Below are positions 1 through 12,441 of a DNA stretch of 64,000 nucleotides, piece after piece. The position numbers and the translations under genes are program-made. The stretch comes from Candidatus Denitrolinea symbiosum (GTDB lineage: Bacteria; Chloroflexota; Anaerolineae; Anaerolineales; Villigracilaceae). Numbering within the stretch: the first letter of the stretch is position 1; each line of letters starts with the position of its first letter. Where the stretch lies: positions 2,852,001-2,916,000 of the forward strand of contig BLAA01000001.1 in NCBI GenBank assembly GCA_017312345.1. Reading direction: 5' to 3'. The notes under the pieces were generated by a model that made no database searches, was not told the DNA's origin, and saw only the letters and a program-made list of their open reading frames with translations.

Positions 1-2414
<2,414 letters not shown>

Positions 2415-2415
2415 A

Positions 2416-2490
2416 AACTTTAACCATGAAGGTCACAAAGTAAAAGCCTTTGAATTTTCCTTTGTGACGCTTTGCGCCCTTCGTGGCGAA
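2416..2490. repeat. Dispersed palindromic repeat in the narG-narH spacer
   Basis: The spacer contains perfect 9-bp inverted arms, GTCACAAAG (2432-2440) and CTTTGTGAC (2460-2468), followed by a CTTTGCGCCCTTCGTGG phrase of the kind found in dispersed intergenic repeats. It ends just before the narH ribosome-binding site. Confidence 0.55.
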
Positions 2491-2504
2491 AAAGGAATTC
2501 AATT

Positions 2505-3995
<1,491 letters not shown>

Positions 3996-3997
3996 CC

Positions 3998-4543
3998 ATG
4001 CCCAACGGAGATTTGTTCGCTTCCTTCGCGGACCTGTTGGCGTATCCGGCCGCTTCGATTCCGTCGCGGGCAGAGGGTTGCCGCGCCCAGCTGGGCGAAT
4101 CCCACCCTGAGGCGGCCGCGGCCCTGGAAGGTTTTCTCTGCCGCGCGCGGCAATACGAGTTAGAAAAGCTCAAGGAACTCTATACCGCGACCTTCGATAT
4201 GCAGCCGGTCTGCTATCCATACATCGGCTATCACCTGTTTGGAGAGAGTTACAAGCGCGGGGCGTTCATGGCGCAGCTGAACGAAGCCTACCGCGCCTTC
4301 GGCTTTTCCGCCGGGCAGGAACTGCCCGACCATCTATCCGTTGTCTTGCGCTTTCTGGGGCTGGACGCGGCCAACCGTGAGGGCGAATTCTGCCAGGCGT
4401 TGTTGAACAGCGGGCTGATCCCCGCGCTCGAAAAAATGCTTCGAACGTTCGGAGCGCAATCCGAAAATCCATATTTCTGGCTGCTCGCCGCCCTGCGGCA
4501 TTTTCTCGTTCAGACCCCTGAAAAGGAGTTTGGTCATGCCTGA
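3998..4543 (+). CDS. narJ: Nitrate reductase assembly chaperone
   Basis: A 181-residue TorD/NarJ-family cytoplasmic chaperone that binds apo-NarG and helps insert the molybdenum cofactor before the complex docks on NarI. The central block PVCYPYIGYHLFGESYKR is shared with the second NarJ (18681-19310). ATG 3998 is preferred over GTG 3992 because GAGG (3985-3988) is 9 nt upstream of the ATG. It overlaps narI by 8 bp, which suggests translational coupling. It is shorter than the second copy, which has an acidic insert near its C terminus. Confidence 0.9.
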   Translation: MPNGDLFASFADLLAYPAASIPSRAEGCRAQLGESHPEAAAALEGFLCRARQYELEKLKELYTATFDMQPVCYPYIGYHLFGESYKRGAFMAQLNEAYRAFGFSAGQELPDHLSVVLRFLGLDAANREGEFCQALLNSGLIPALEKMLRTFGAQSENPYFWLLAALRHFLVQTPEKEFGHA

Positions 4544-5216
4544 TATTGACATTCTGCTGTTTGTTGTGTTTCCATACGTTGCGGTTGCAGTGGCGGTCGG
4601 CGGGACGATCTACCGCTACCTCACCAACCAGTTTTCGTTCACCAGCCTGTCTTCGCAACTGCTGGAGACCGACCTCCAGTTTTGGGGATCCACGCTGTGG
4701 CACTACGGCATCATCCCCACGCTGATCATCCATATCATGGGTTTCGCCCTCCCCAAAGTGATGGAATTCCTGCACGGCTCCCCAGAGACCCTGTACCTGG
4801 CGGAACTGGCGGGCAAGATCCTGGGCATCATGGCGCTGGCGGGCGCATTAATATTGCTGTACCGGCGGCTGTCTCTCAGCAAGATCCGCGTCGTCACCAC
4901 CCCTGCCGACTGGGTGGTCATCGTCCTGTTGATCAACCAGGTCGTTCTGGGACTGTGGATCGCCTTCGGCTACCGCTGGGGCGCGACCTGGTTCGTCCAT
5001 ACGGTGACGCCCTGGGTGGCGTCGCTGGCTCTTTTCCAACCCGCGCCGCAATTCGTCTCGGCTCTGCCCCTCGTCCCCAAACTGCACTTTCTGAACGCCA
5101 CCTTGCTGATTCTGGTCTTCCCCTTCACCCGGCTCGTACACATGATCACTGTGCCGGTGGAATATTTCTGGCGCAGTTTCCAGCGCGTGATCTGGACGCG
5201 GCGAAAAGCGTCCTAG
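4536..5216 (+). CDS. narI: Nitrate reductase gamma subunit (cytochrome b)
   Basis: A 226-residue membrane subunit with five predicted helices that takes electrons from quinol and passes them through two b-type haems to NarH. Four His expected as haem ligands are present: LWHYG and IIHIMG in the second helix region, and KLHFLN and RLVHMI near the C terminus. ATG 4536 has AAAAGGAG (4521-4528) upstream and overlaps the end of narJ. An in-frame TTG at 4530 is less likely. It is followed after 10 nt by the TDT-family channel gene. Confidence 0.95.
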   Translation: MPDIDILLFVVFPYVAVAVAVGGTIYRYLTNQFSFTSLSSQLLETDLQFWGSTLWHYGIIPTLIIHIMGFALPKVMEFLHGSPETLYLAELAGKILGIMALAGALILLYRRLSLSKIRVVTTPADWVVIVLLINQVVLGLWIAFGYRWGATWFVHTVTPWVASLALFQPAPQFVSALPLVPKLHFLNATLLILVFPFTRLVHMITVPVEYFWRSFQRVIWTRRKAS

Positions 5217-5226
5217 GGCAAAATCC

Positions 5227-6282
5227 ATGTTGGACAAAATAGCCAACGTCGTACGAAACGGCGCCCGTGATTTGCCGCCCGCCTATTTCGCCCTCGTCAT
5301 GGCGACGGGGATTGTTTCCATCGCCGCGAAATTGGAAAACATGCCGCAGGTCGCGTGGGCGTTGTTCGGCGCCAATATCCTGTTCTACGCGGTCCTTTGG
5401 CTGTTGACGCTCATCCGCCTGTTCAGCAATTTCCCCGGAGTGGCCGCGGACCTGACCAGCCATGAGCGCGGACACGGATTCTTCACCCTGGTCGCGGGGA
5501 CCTGCGTACTTGGGCGGCAGTTTTACATCATCGCGAAAGACCCCGCGACCGCCGTCATTCTCTGGCTGGTCGGCTTCACCCTTTGGTGTATTCTCATGTA
5601 CACCTTCATCGCGGCCGTCACCGTGCGCGAGACAAAACCTTCCCTTGAGAACGGATTGAGCGGCGGCTGGCTCCTGTTGGTGGTCTCCACCCAATCCATC
5701 ACGGTGACGGGGGCCAGCATCGCCGAAAATTTCGGGAGGCTGGCAGAGACGATTCTTTTCCTGACCCTTTCCATGTTCCTGCTTGGCTTTCTGCTCTATA
5801 TCCTGGTTATTTGCCTGATTTTCTACCGCTTCACCTTCTTCAAATTCAAACCCGAGGAATTGACGCCGCCCTACTGGATCAACATGGGCGCCATGGCGAT
5901 CACCACGCTGGCCGGCTCCGTACTCATCCTCGAAGCAAACCACTGGCAAGTCATCGTGGACATCATGCCCTTTCTGAAAGGCATCACCCTGCTATTTTGG
6001 GCCACAGCCACCTGGTGGATTCCGCTGCTCGTCATCCTTGGCGTTTGGAGGCACGGATACAAACGCCTTCCCATCAAATATGATCCATCCTACTGGGGAT
6101 TGGTCTTCCCCCTCGGCATGTACACCGTCTGCACCTTTCAACTTGCCAAAGCCGTCAATCTTGATTTCCTGATGGTGATTCCGCGCTACTTCATCTATTT
6201 TGCGCTGTTCGCCTGGCTGCTCGCCGCCTATGGATTAATCCATAGGCTGGCCGCCGCGTTCCGCCGCCCGCCGGCCGCATAA
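5227..6282 (+). CDS. TDT/SLAC1-family anion channel or transporter (TehA/Mae1-like)
   Basis: A 351-residue, roughly ten-helix membrane protein of the voltage-dependent anion channel family (TehA, Mae1, SLAC1). The N terminus has the family-type phrase PAYFALVMATGIVSIA. It begins 10 nt after narI, so it is probably the last gene of the first nar operon. No NarK/NarU-type nitrate-nitrite antiporter is in the window. Plant SLAC relatives conduct nitrate and chloride, so a role in nitrate or nitrite passage is a reasonable inference. C4-dicarboxylate or tellurite-related roles remain possible. No strong Shine-Dalgarno is visible. Confidence 0.8.
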   Translation: MLDKIANVVRNGARDLPPAYFALVMATGIVSIAAKLENMPQVAWALFGANILFYAVLWLLTLIRLFSNFPGVAADLTSHERGHGFFTLVAGTCVLGRQFYIIAKDPATAVILWLVGFTLWCILMYTFIAAVTVRETKPSLENGLSGGWLLLVVSTQSITVTGASIAENFGRLAETILFLTLSMFLLGFLLYILVICLIFYRFTFFKFKPEELTPPYWINMGAMAITTLAGSVLILEANHWQVIVDIMPFLKGITLLFWATATWWIPLLVILGVWRHGYKRLPIKYDPSYWGLVFPLGMYTVCTFQLAKAVNLDFLMVIPRYFIYFALFAWLLAAYGLIHRLAAAFRRPPAA

Positions 6283-6297
6283 GCCAACGACAGTCCA

Positions 6298-6313
6298 GGG
6301 CGGAGCGCCGCCC
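6298..6313. terminator. GC hairpin between convergent genes
   Basis: Perfect stem GGGCGG/CCGCCC with a 4-nt loop in the 57-bp gap between the convergent channel and HD-GYP genes. There is no clear T-run, so it is a weak terminator candidate. Confidence 0.35.
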
Positions 6314-6339
6314 CGGTAAACTCCCGAGCGCCCGGAGGC

Positions 6340-9300
6340 CTATCCAGGACTCCCGTACGCGAGGTCGTCTTCAATCATCCGCAGGAACATTTCCACAATG
6401 TCGGGATCGAAGCGGCTACCAGCCTGTTCTCGAATATACGAAATCGCTTCTTCCCTTTCCCATTTATCCCGGTAGGGACGGTCAGACGTGAGCGCGTCGT
6501 ACACATCCACCACGGCGAAGATGCGCGCCGGAAGGGGGATTTGCTCCCCCTTCAAACCGCGCGGATACCCCGTGCCGTCCCATTTTTCGTGATGACAATA
6601 GGGAATATCCAGGGCGTTTTTCAGATATCGGATGGGCGAAAGCATTTCATAGGCAAACGCGGGATGCCGCTTCATGCGCGTCATTTCCTCGGGGGTCAGG
6701 GCCTCTTTCTTCAAAAGGATCGCGTCCGGCACGCCCATCTTGCCGATGTCGTGCAGCAAACCTCCCCAGCGCACATACCTCAGTTCCTCGTTGGATAAGC
6801 CGAACTTCCGCCCCAACCGGATCGCCATATTGGTAACGCGCTGGGTGTGTCCCTCCGTCTCTTTGTCGCGCAAATCGAGGGCGCGCGACCAGCCCTCGAT
6901 GGTGGCGTCGTAGGCGTGCTGCAGTTCAAAATTGGACTGTTGCAGGTTGCTGAACAACTGCGCGTTTTCGACGGCGATGGCGGCCTGGTCGGCCAGGGTT
7001 TGCAGGAAATCCAGCCAATCCGGGTCGGGGTTGAGGGGCGAGCGATGGAAGATCTCCAACACGCCCTTGACGGTCCCTTTGGATATAAGCGGAACGCCGA
7101 AATAGCAGACGAATTTCTCATCCGCCAACAGGGACGCGCGGGGAAACAACTGGCGGCGCTCCTCCAGGTCAGCGATCCGCACCAGCGAACGCTGCATGAC
7201 GGCGCGTCCCGCGTGACCTTCATCCGCCCGCAGACTCGACTGCTCAATGGCGCGCGTGCGGAAGCCATATCCCGCCGCGAATTCGAGCAGGTTCAAATTC
7301 GGGCTGAGCAGCAGGACGCTGGCCGCGTCCGCGCCCAATTCGGTGGTGGCGCGCCTCAGCAGAACGGTCAGGCTGGTGCGCGTGTCGAAACTGCCGGTAA
7401 TGGCCGTATCCACTTCGTGCAGCGCCTTGAGGCGGCCCAGTTGTTTTTGAATGTTCTCTTCGGCGCGCTTGCGGTCGGTGACGTCCAGGGTCGTTCCAGC
7501 CATGCGCGCCGGTCTTCCGTTTTTATCGAACTCCACCACCGCGCGCTCCTGGATAAATCTCTGACCCCCATCGGGCAGGATGATTCGATGATGAACGCTC
7601 CAGGAGACCCCATCCTGGAGCGCCCGGTTGACCGCGTCTGCCACCATCGCGCGGTCTTCGGGATGGACGGTCTTCAAGAAGCCTTCCAGCGTCAACTCAA
7701 GTTCGCCCGGGCGCAAGCCGAAAATCCGATAGTTCTCATCCGACCACCAGACGACATTGGAGGGAATGTTCCACTCCCAGTTTCCAAGATGGGCGATCCG
7801 CTGCGCCTCGGAGAGACGGGCTTCGCTTTTCTTCAACGCCTCCTCCGCCCGTTTGCGATCGGTCACGTCGCGCACGAGCGCAAGCACCGCCTGGCGTCCC
7901 TCGTATTCGATCAACGAGGAGTTGACCAGGACCGCGATCTCCTCGCCGTCCTTTTTGAAATGAGCGCTCTCGAAAATGCTGGAGGCCTCGCCGCGGAGAA
8001 AAAAGTTGATGTACGCCGCGCCGCGGTCCACGTTCCTGGTCAGGCTCTTGAGGCTTTTCCCGATCATTTCGTCGTATTCGAATCCGTACAGGCGGCAGGC
8101 GGTGGCGTTCGCCTGCAAAATGATCTCGTCGCGCGGCTCGAAAATTAAAATGGCGTCGCTGGCGTTGTTGAACAGATCGCGATAGGCTTTCTCCGATTTG
8201 ATCAGCGCCTGCTCGGCGCGCCGGCGCGCGGTCAGGTCCACGCCCACCCCGATCAGGCAGGTCATCCCGTTCAGTTCGACGCGCTTCCCCGAAAAACAAT
8301 AGGGCGTTCGCGATCCATCCCTGGACACGAACTCGACTTCGACTTCCGCTTCGCTTTCGCCGAACGCCTGCCCGATGCGTTGTCGGATCAATTCCTTGTC
8401 CTGTCCTTCGAAGAAGTCCAGCGGGCCTACGCGCTTTATCTCTTCCGCCGAGTAGCCGCTGACCGTTTCAAAGTTCTCATTCCAGCGCAGGAATCTGCCC
8501 TGCTCGTCGAACAAATAGAAGGTTCCAGGCAGACTGTTGATGATGGCGTCGGAGAAGATCTTTTCCTCGCGAATCTCATCTTCGATTCTTCGGCGCTCTG
8601 TGATGTCGCGGAAACTGACCACCACGCCCGTGACTGTCCCGTCATCCTTCATGGCGGAACACGTATACTCGACCGGGAAGCTTGAGCCGTCCTTGCGAAA
8701 GAACGCTTCATCCGCCACGCGGCGCGTTTCGCCGTCGCGCAAAGTCAGGTGGATGGGGCATTCCTCCGCCGGGTAAACGCCGCCGTCAGCGCGATGGTGA
8801 TGGGTTAGCGCGTGGGCGTTTTGCCCGAGCATTTCCTTCGCCTCCCATCCGAACATTTCGAGGGAGGCCTCGTTTTCGAACACGATTCGCCCCTCAGAAT
8901 CCAGTCCGTGAATCCCCTCGCCGACAGACTCCAGGATCAGGTTTTGCAGCTTCTGCGCTTCCGCCAGCGCCGCCTCCGCCTGCCTGCGCTCGGTAATATC
9001 GCGGTAATTGACCACGATCGCCTCCACGGCCGGCTCGTCCAGCAGGTTGGTCGCGGCCACCTCGACCCAGATCCACGCGCCGTTCTTATGGCGGGTGCGA
9101 TATTGCAAACTAGCCGACTCGAACGGCGTCTGAACGAGGCGGGCGAATTCCCGGCGGCAATTTTCCAGGTCGAGGGGATGGACCAATTCAAAGCCGCTCC
9201 TCCCGATTCGCTCCTCCATCGAAAAGCCCGTGATCCGCACGCCCGCCGGACTGGCATACACGACGTTCCCCGCGGCGTTCAGCAGCGCGATGGCGTCGTA

Positions 9301-9774
9301 GCTGTTTTCGATCATGGAACGGAAGCGCCGTTCTCTTTCCGCGAGCGCCTCAACGGCGCGGACCTGCTCGTCGATATCGCGAAAGCCGCACTGCGCGAAT
9401 TTCCGTTTCCCGTCCCGATAGACAATGCCGACGCATTCCACCTGCGCCAGCTGGCCGCCCCGTTTCCTCAAAGGCAGATGGTTGTGGCGGACGAAGCCTT
9501 TTTCGAGCAGGCCAGCGAAGGCGCGCCTGGCGGACTGCGCGTCGGCGTGAATTCGCCAAATCTCTTTCCCCGCGATCTCGTCGAGCGGATAGCCCAGCAT
9601 GGCAAGGAAGCGCGGGTTGGCATCCACGATCGTCCCCGTCTCCGCGTCCACAATCAGGATTCCGTCCGGGGCCGATTCGAACAGGCGGCGATACCGCGAT
9701 TCCGATTCGCGGACCGCGGCTTTCCCCGCGCGTTCGATTTTCGTTTTTTGGGGTTTTGGGGAATCGTTTTTCAT
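6340..9774 (-). CDS. Multi-PAS, GAF, HD-GYP signalling protein (putative c-di-GMP phosphodiesterase)
   Basis: A cytoplasmic sensor of 1144 residues with no membrane segment. I count six PAS domains in a row (about residues 25-145, 150-270, 275-395, 400-525, 530-650 and 655-780), a GAF domain (about 785-930) and a C-terminal HD-GYP domain (about 955-1130). The HD-GYP signature is intact: HDIGK near residue 1006 and HHEKWDGTGYP near 1066, so c-di-GMP hydrolysis is expected. ATG 9774 is preferred over the upstream frame to 9825 because the coiled PAS region begins soon after it and AGGTG/AAGGA lie upstream. It reads in the same direction as the NnrS-like genes 196 bp upstream, so PAS-bound haem or flavin sensing of NO, O2 or redox is possible but not shown. 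Confidence 0.9.
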   Translation of the reverse strand: MKNDSPKPQKTKIERAGKAAVRESESRYRRLFESAPDGILIVDAETGTIVDANPRFLAMLGYPLDEIAGKEIWRIHADAQSARRAFAGLLEKGFVRHNHLPLRKRGGQLAQVECVGIVYRDGKRKFAQCGFRDIDEQVRAVEALAERERRFRSMIENSYDAIALLNAAGNVVYASPAGVRITGFSMEERIGRSGFELVHPLDLENCRREFARLVQTPFESASLQYRTRHKNGAWIWVEVAATNLLDEPAVEAIVVNYRDITERRQAEAALAEAQKLQNLILESVGEGIHGLDSEGRIVFENEASLEMFGWEAKEMLGQNAHALTHHHRADGGVYPAEECPIHLTLRDGETRRVADEAFFRKDGSSFPVEYTCSAMKDDGTVTGVVVSFRDITERRRIEDEIREEKIFSDAIINSLPGTFYLFDEQGRFLRWNENFETVSGYSAEEIKRVGPLDFFEGQDKELIRQRIGQAFGESEAEVEVEFVSRDGSRTPYCFSGKRVELNGMTCLIGVGVDLTARRRAEQALIKSEKAYRDLFNNASDAILIFEPRDEIILQANATACRLYGFEYDEMIGKSLKSLTRNVDRGAAYINFFLRGEASSIFESAHFKKDGEEIAVLVNSSLIEYEGRQAVLALVRDVTDRKRAEEALKKSEARLSEAQRIAHLGNWEWNIPSNVVWWSDENYRIFGLRPGELELTLEGFLKTVHPEDRAMVADAVNRALQDGVSWSVHHRIILPDGGQRFIQERAVVEFDKNGRPARMAGTTLDVTDRKRAEENIQKQLGRLKALHEVDTAITGSFDTRTSLTVLLRRATTELGADAASVLLLSPNLNLLEFAAGYGFRTRAIEQSSLRADEGHAGRAVMQRSLVRIADLEERRQLFPRASLLADEKFVCYFGVPLISKGTVKGVLEIFHRSPLNPDPDWLDFLQTLADQAAIAVENAQLFSNLQQSNFELQHAYDATIEGWSRALDLRDKETEGHTQRVTNMAIRLGRKFGLSNEELRYVRWGGLLHDIGKMGVPDAILLKKEALTPEEMTRMKRHPAFAYEMLSPIRYLKNALDIPYCHHEKWDGTGYPRGLKGEQIPLPARIFAVVDVYDALTSDRPYRDKWEREEAISYIREQAGSRFDPDIVEMFLRMIEDDLAYGSPG

Positions 9775-9970
9775 AATCACCTGATTCCTTGTGCGTTTCG
9801 CCGCGTCCGCTGAGCGCGCCGCCATTCAAGCTCGCCGCGGTCTCCGCGAAAAAGAACGACATACATTGCCTTTTCCAAGACAAGGATGAAGCCAATTATT
9901 CAAGACTGGCCCATCGTTCCAGTTCTGGACAGGCCTGCATTACCGCCCTCGGACAAAAAATCTCAGCGCG

Positions 9971-10372
9971 CTACGCCACTCCCTGCGGCCGGATACGCCG
10001 CCAGGAACCGACAAGGAAAAGGATCGCCGCGCCAACTTCGGCCACGCGTCCGACCGCAACCGTCGCGGGAAACCAGAATTGCAGCGCCGTGATTAGAATC
10101 CCCGCGTTGAGCAGGACGAAGGAGGCCCAGATCAGGCCGACGGGTCCGCGAGGAGAGGCTCGACTGAAGCGTGGAATGATCCAGAACGCCACGCCCATCG
10201 CCAGTTGGACGAGCCAGCCCGCCAGCAAGAATTCCATGTGCAGAGGAAAGAGATACCAGACCGGCGCGTAAAACGGGATCCCTTTTTGGGCAAGGATCAA
10301 CGCGCCGAAGAAGACCCCCAACAGAAGGTAAATCAGCGAGGCGCGCACAAACCAGACACTTAATCGCGGCAT
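9971..10372 (-). CDS. Small 4-TM protein, haem-copper oxidase/NnrS-like fragment family (copy 2)
   Basis: A 133-residue protein with about four transmembrane helices. Helix 2 carries HMEFLLAGWLVQLAMGVAFW, with a His and the G-W-x2-Q-x3-G-V-x-F-W pattern that resembles part of CcoN/NorB or NnrS. It is clearly paralogous to the preceding gene (10373-10771). The two abut exactly, TAA then ATG, so they are probably co-translated. The function is not known. Placement between nar operons and after an NnrS-like gene suggests a haem- or metal-binding membrane role in nitrogen-oxide metabolism or defence. The 196-bp stretch from here to the HD-GYP gene shows no gene. Confidence 0.7.
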   Translation of the reverse strand: MPRLSVWFVRASLIYLLLGVFFGALILAQKGIPFYAPVWYLFPLHMEFLLAGWLVQLAMGVAFWIIPRFSRASPRGPVGLIWASFVLLNAGILITALQFWFPATVAVGRVAEVGAAILFLVGSWRRIRPQGVA

Positions 10373-10771
10373 TTACTTTTCCTTGACGCGCGCCCAGCTA
10401 TTGACCACAAAGGTCAGCCCGGCCAGGAATTGGAGGGTCGCCGAAATGACCAGCAGCCATCCGCTGAACGGATTCGGCCAGGTGGATTGGAGCGGTTCGG
10501 CTACCGCGCGCGCCAGCAGGCCCGCGTTGAGCAGGGCGTACGTCCACCAGCCCAGCGCTTCGCTCCCGCGCGGCCGCTCCCTGGATAGGACGGGGAACAT
10601 CCAAAAGACCACGCCGAAGATCAGCTGCGTCAACCAGCCAAACACCAGCAAATGAATGTAGACCGGGAACAATCCATTCTTCACGCCCAGCGCCAACAGG
10701 GCGCCGAGCGCCAGCGCCAGCGTAAAACAGATCATTGCCGTTTTGATGAATGCGCGGGTGAGCAATGGCAT
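10373..10771 (-). CDS. Small 4-TM protein, haem-copper oxidase/NnrS-like fragment family (copy 1)
   Basis: A 132-residue membrane protein with about four helices. Its helix 2 region, IHLLVFGWLTQLIFGVVFW, followed by P-x-L-S-R-x-x-P-R-G, matches copy 2 downstream, which points to tandem duplication. ATG 10771 starts 2 nt after the stop of the NnrS-like gene. A longer frame to 10861 would lie antisense to nothing but would overlap that gene heavily, so the shorter start is used. The conserved His in a membrane helix could ligate haem or copper. No catalytic residues beyond that can be named. Confidence 0.7.
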   Translation of the reverse strand: MPLLTRAFIKTAMICFTLALALGALLALGVKNGLFPVYIHLLVFGWLTQLIFGVVFWMFPVLSRERPRGSEALGWWTYALLNAGLLARAVAEPLQSTWPNPFSGWLLVISATLQFLAGLTFVVNSWARVKEK

Positions 10772-10773
10772 GG

Positions 10774-11856
10774 CTATTTCCCCGTCACGCTTTTTCGGAT
10801 GGAAAATGCCGTCAACCCGAGGAACAGCAATACCGCGACCTCGTTCAGCAGCCCGCCCCACATGCGGAGCGCATGCAGGTTGGCGTAATCGGCAAATACG
10901 CGCAAAGCCAGCGAGAGATGAAGCAGGACCAATTGAATGTAGAACGCAGGCTGGAAGTTGATCGGGATGCCGAGGACGGCCGGGAAAATGATCGGCGCGT
11001 GGCCGAAGATCATGGAAATGACAAATCCCAGGAAGACGGCGTGCAGGAGCGCGTCATATCGCGGACCCGCGGCCTGCGCGCCAAAGGCCAGAGTCAGCGC
11101 GCCGCCGACGCCGAGCCACACGAAGCCCAGCGCCAGGCACCAGGCGATATAGCGCGTCAACGGGAGTTTGTGACGGAGATTTCTCCAGGCAATATCGTTG
11201 CGGACGGACCATAGCGCGATCAGGACCAGGGCCGCGCCCATCGTCCGCGCCCCAAGTTGCATATCGAACAGGGGAAGGATCGTTCCGACGAGAAAGACGG
11301 CGACGATCGCGCCGAACAGAAGTTTCTGTCGCGGCGACGGCCGCAACACGCGGCTCAATTCCAGGCGTTCGCCCGCGATGGTCAAGATCAAAAAAGTCTG
11401 CCAGAAAAAGACCGCCTGAAAGATCGGCCAGCCGAACAGCCAAAGCAGGTTGCCGGCGAGCCATGCCAGCATTCCCAGCAGCATGGTGACCGTGTATAAG
11501 GCGGTCTCGCGGCGCGTGATTTCCGTCAGGATCGCGACGCCGCCCAGACTGGCGAGGGCGAGCAGGAGCGGCCCAACCGTCAGGGACCGAACCAGAAACG
11601 TGAGCAGGCCGCCCAGTCCCGCGAGAAGCGGAGCGGCGTACATCCACTTTTGCTTCATCGCCACCGCGCGTTCAAGCGTGATCAAAGTCCCCAGGAAGCC
11701 GGAAATCATCAAAGGACCGTGCGCCAGCGCGAGCGAGGGCGCCAGCGCGGGCAGCCGCCAGCCGATACGTGTCAACCCGGCCCACAGCGCGGCAAGCAGG
11801 GCGAGGATGGCAAGCGCGAGAAACGGAATTACAGAACGATTGGGAAACGATTTCAT
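10774..11856 (-). CDS. NnrS-like polytopic membrane protein
   Basis: A 360-residue protein made almost entirely of hydrophobic helices (about ten to twelve). An early helix has LAHGPLMISGFLGTLITLERAVA, similar to the His-containing first helices of NnrS, a haem- and copper-containing membrane protein linked to nitric oxide stress in denitrifiers. Later helices add LLHAVFLGFVISMIFGHAP, with two more His. It is the first gene of a three-gene minus-strand operon, divergent from the receiver-like/cytochrome/nar operon across a 198-bp spacer. NnrS assignment is by pattern. A generic haem-copper-oxidase-like membrane protein is the alternative. Confidence 0.65.
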   Translation of the reverse strand: MKSFPNRSVIPFLALAILALLAALWAGLTRIGWRLPALAPSLALAHGPLMISGFLGTLITLERAVAMKQKWMYAAPLLAGLGGLLTFLVRSLTVGPLLLALASLGGVAILTEITRRETALYTVTMLLGMLAWLAGNLLWLFGWPIFQAVFFWQTFLILTIAGERLELSRVLRPSPRQKLLFGAIVAVFLVGTILPLFDMQLGARTMGAALVLIALWSVRNDIAWRNLRHKLPLTRYIAWCLALGFVWLGVGGALTLAFGAQAAGPRYDALLHAVFLGFVISMIFGHAPIIFPAVLGIPINFQPAFYIQLVLLHLSLALRVFADYANLHALRMWGGLLNEVAVLLFLGLTAFSIRKSVTGK

Positions 11857-12003
11857 GGAGGCATTCTAAAGTCATTTATAAAATCACGCAACTCAAAAAT
11901 TGGGGACGTGGATGGAACTAATTCTTTTTGGGAAAATGAGCGGATCGCGAAATCGTTCTTTTTTCATTCTCTGGGGAGTAAAGGGAGGGATTTGAATACA
12001 ACC

Positions 12004-12029
12004 GATTTTCTAGTATTTTTGAGAAAATC
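12004..12029. promoter_or_regulatory. Perfect inverted repeat in divergent promoter region
   Basis: GATTTTCT (12004-12011) and AGAAAATC (12022-12029) form perfect 8-bp arms around a 10-nt AT-rich spacer. They lie in the AT-rich region between the NnrS-like gene and the operon leading to narG2, 26 nt before the receiver-like gene. It is a candidate operator. It does not match the FNR/Dnr core TTGAT-N4-ATCAA. Confidence 0.4.
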
Positions 12030-12054
12030 TTTCGATTCCCATGAGACAGAGGTC

Positions 12055-12438
12055 ATGCCCACACACCGCGTCCTGCTGATATGTTCCCAACATCTCTTCG
12101 GCGAGAGCATAGAGAAAATCCTGCGCTCCGAGGCAGAGGTTGAGCTAATCGGCCCCTGGGAGCTGGAAGAGACGGTCTACGAGCGGATCGCGGAGGTCCA
12201 TCCCGACGCGATCGTGCTTGCCGACCAAAATCCGAAAAGCGACGAACTTGCCCGCCTTACCTCGGCAATCATCGAAAAATATCCCGAGCTTTCCGTCATC
12301 CGCGCGGGGTTGACTGAAAATGTCGTCCGGGTCCACTCCACCCACATCCTGCCGGCGCGGGGCGCAGACCTTCTTGAAACCATCCGCAACCTGCCGGCCG
12401 CTTCCGCCGGCGCATCATCGAACGAGAGGAGCAAATAG
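12055..12438 (+). CDS. Receiver-like (degenerate REC) single-domain protein
   Basis: A 127-residue protein with the fold pattern of a response-regulator receiver domain and no output domain. The phospho-acceptor region reads DAIVLADQNP, so an Asp is in place. The acidic pair normally found after the first strand is replaced by LLICSQH, so metal binding and phosphorylation may be lost or altered. ATG 12055 follows AGAGG closely (2 nt). An upstream in-frame start is possible in the AT-rich leader. It is followed 3 nt later by the cytochrome c gene, which places it first in the second nar operon. The role is unknown. It may be an atypical regulator or a partner for the PAS/HD-GYP sensor nearby. 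Confidence 0.7.
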   Translation: MPTHRVLLICSQHLFGESIEKILRSEAEVELIGPWELEETVYERIAEVHPDAIVLADQNPKSDELARLTSAIIEKYPELSVIRAGLTENVVRVHSTHILPARGADLLETIRNLPAASAGASSNERSK

Positions 12439-12441
12439 GCA

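Noticed and set aside
11650..12054. Upstream extension of the receiver-like gene as one long protein
   Set aside because: The extension runs antisense through the NnrS-like gene and loses all domain character. The receiver fold begins at 12055.
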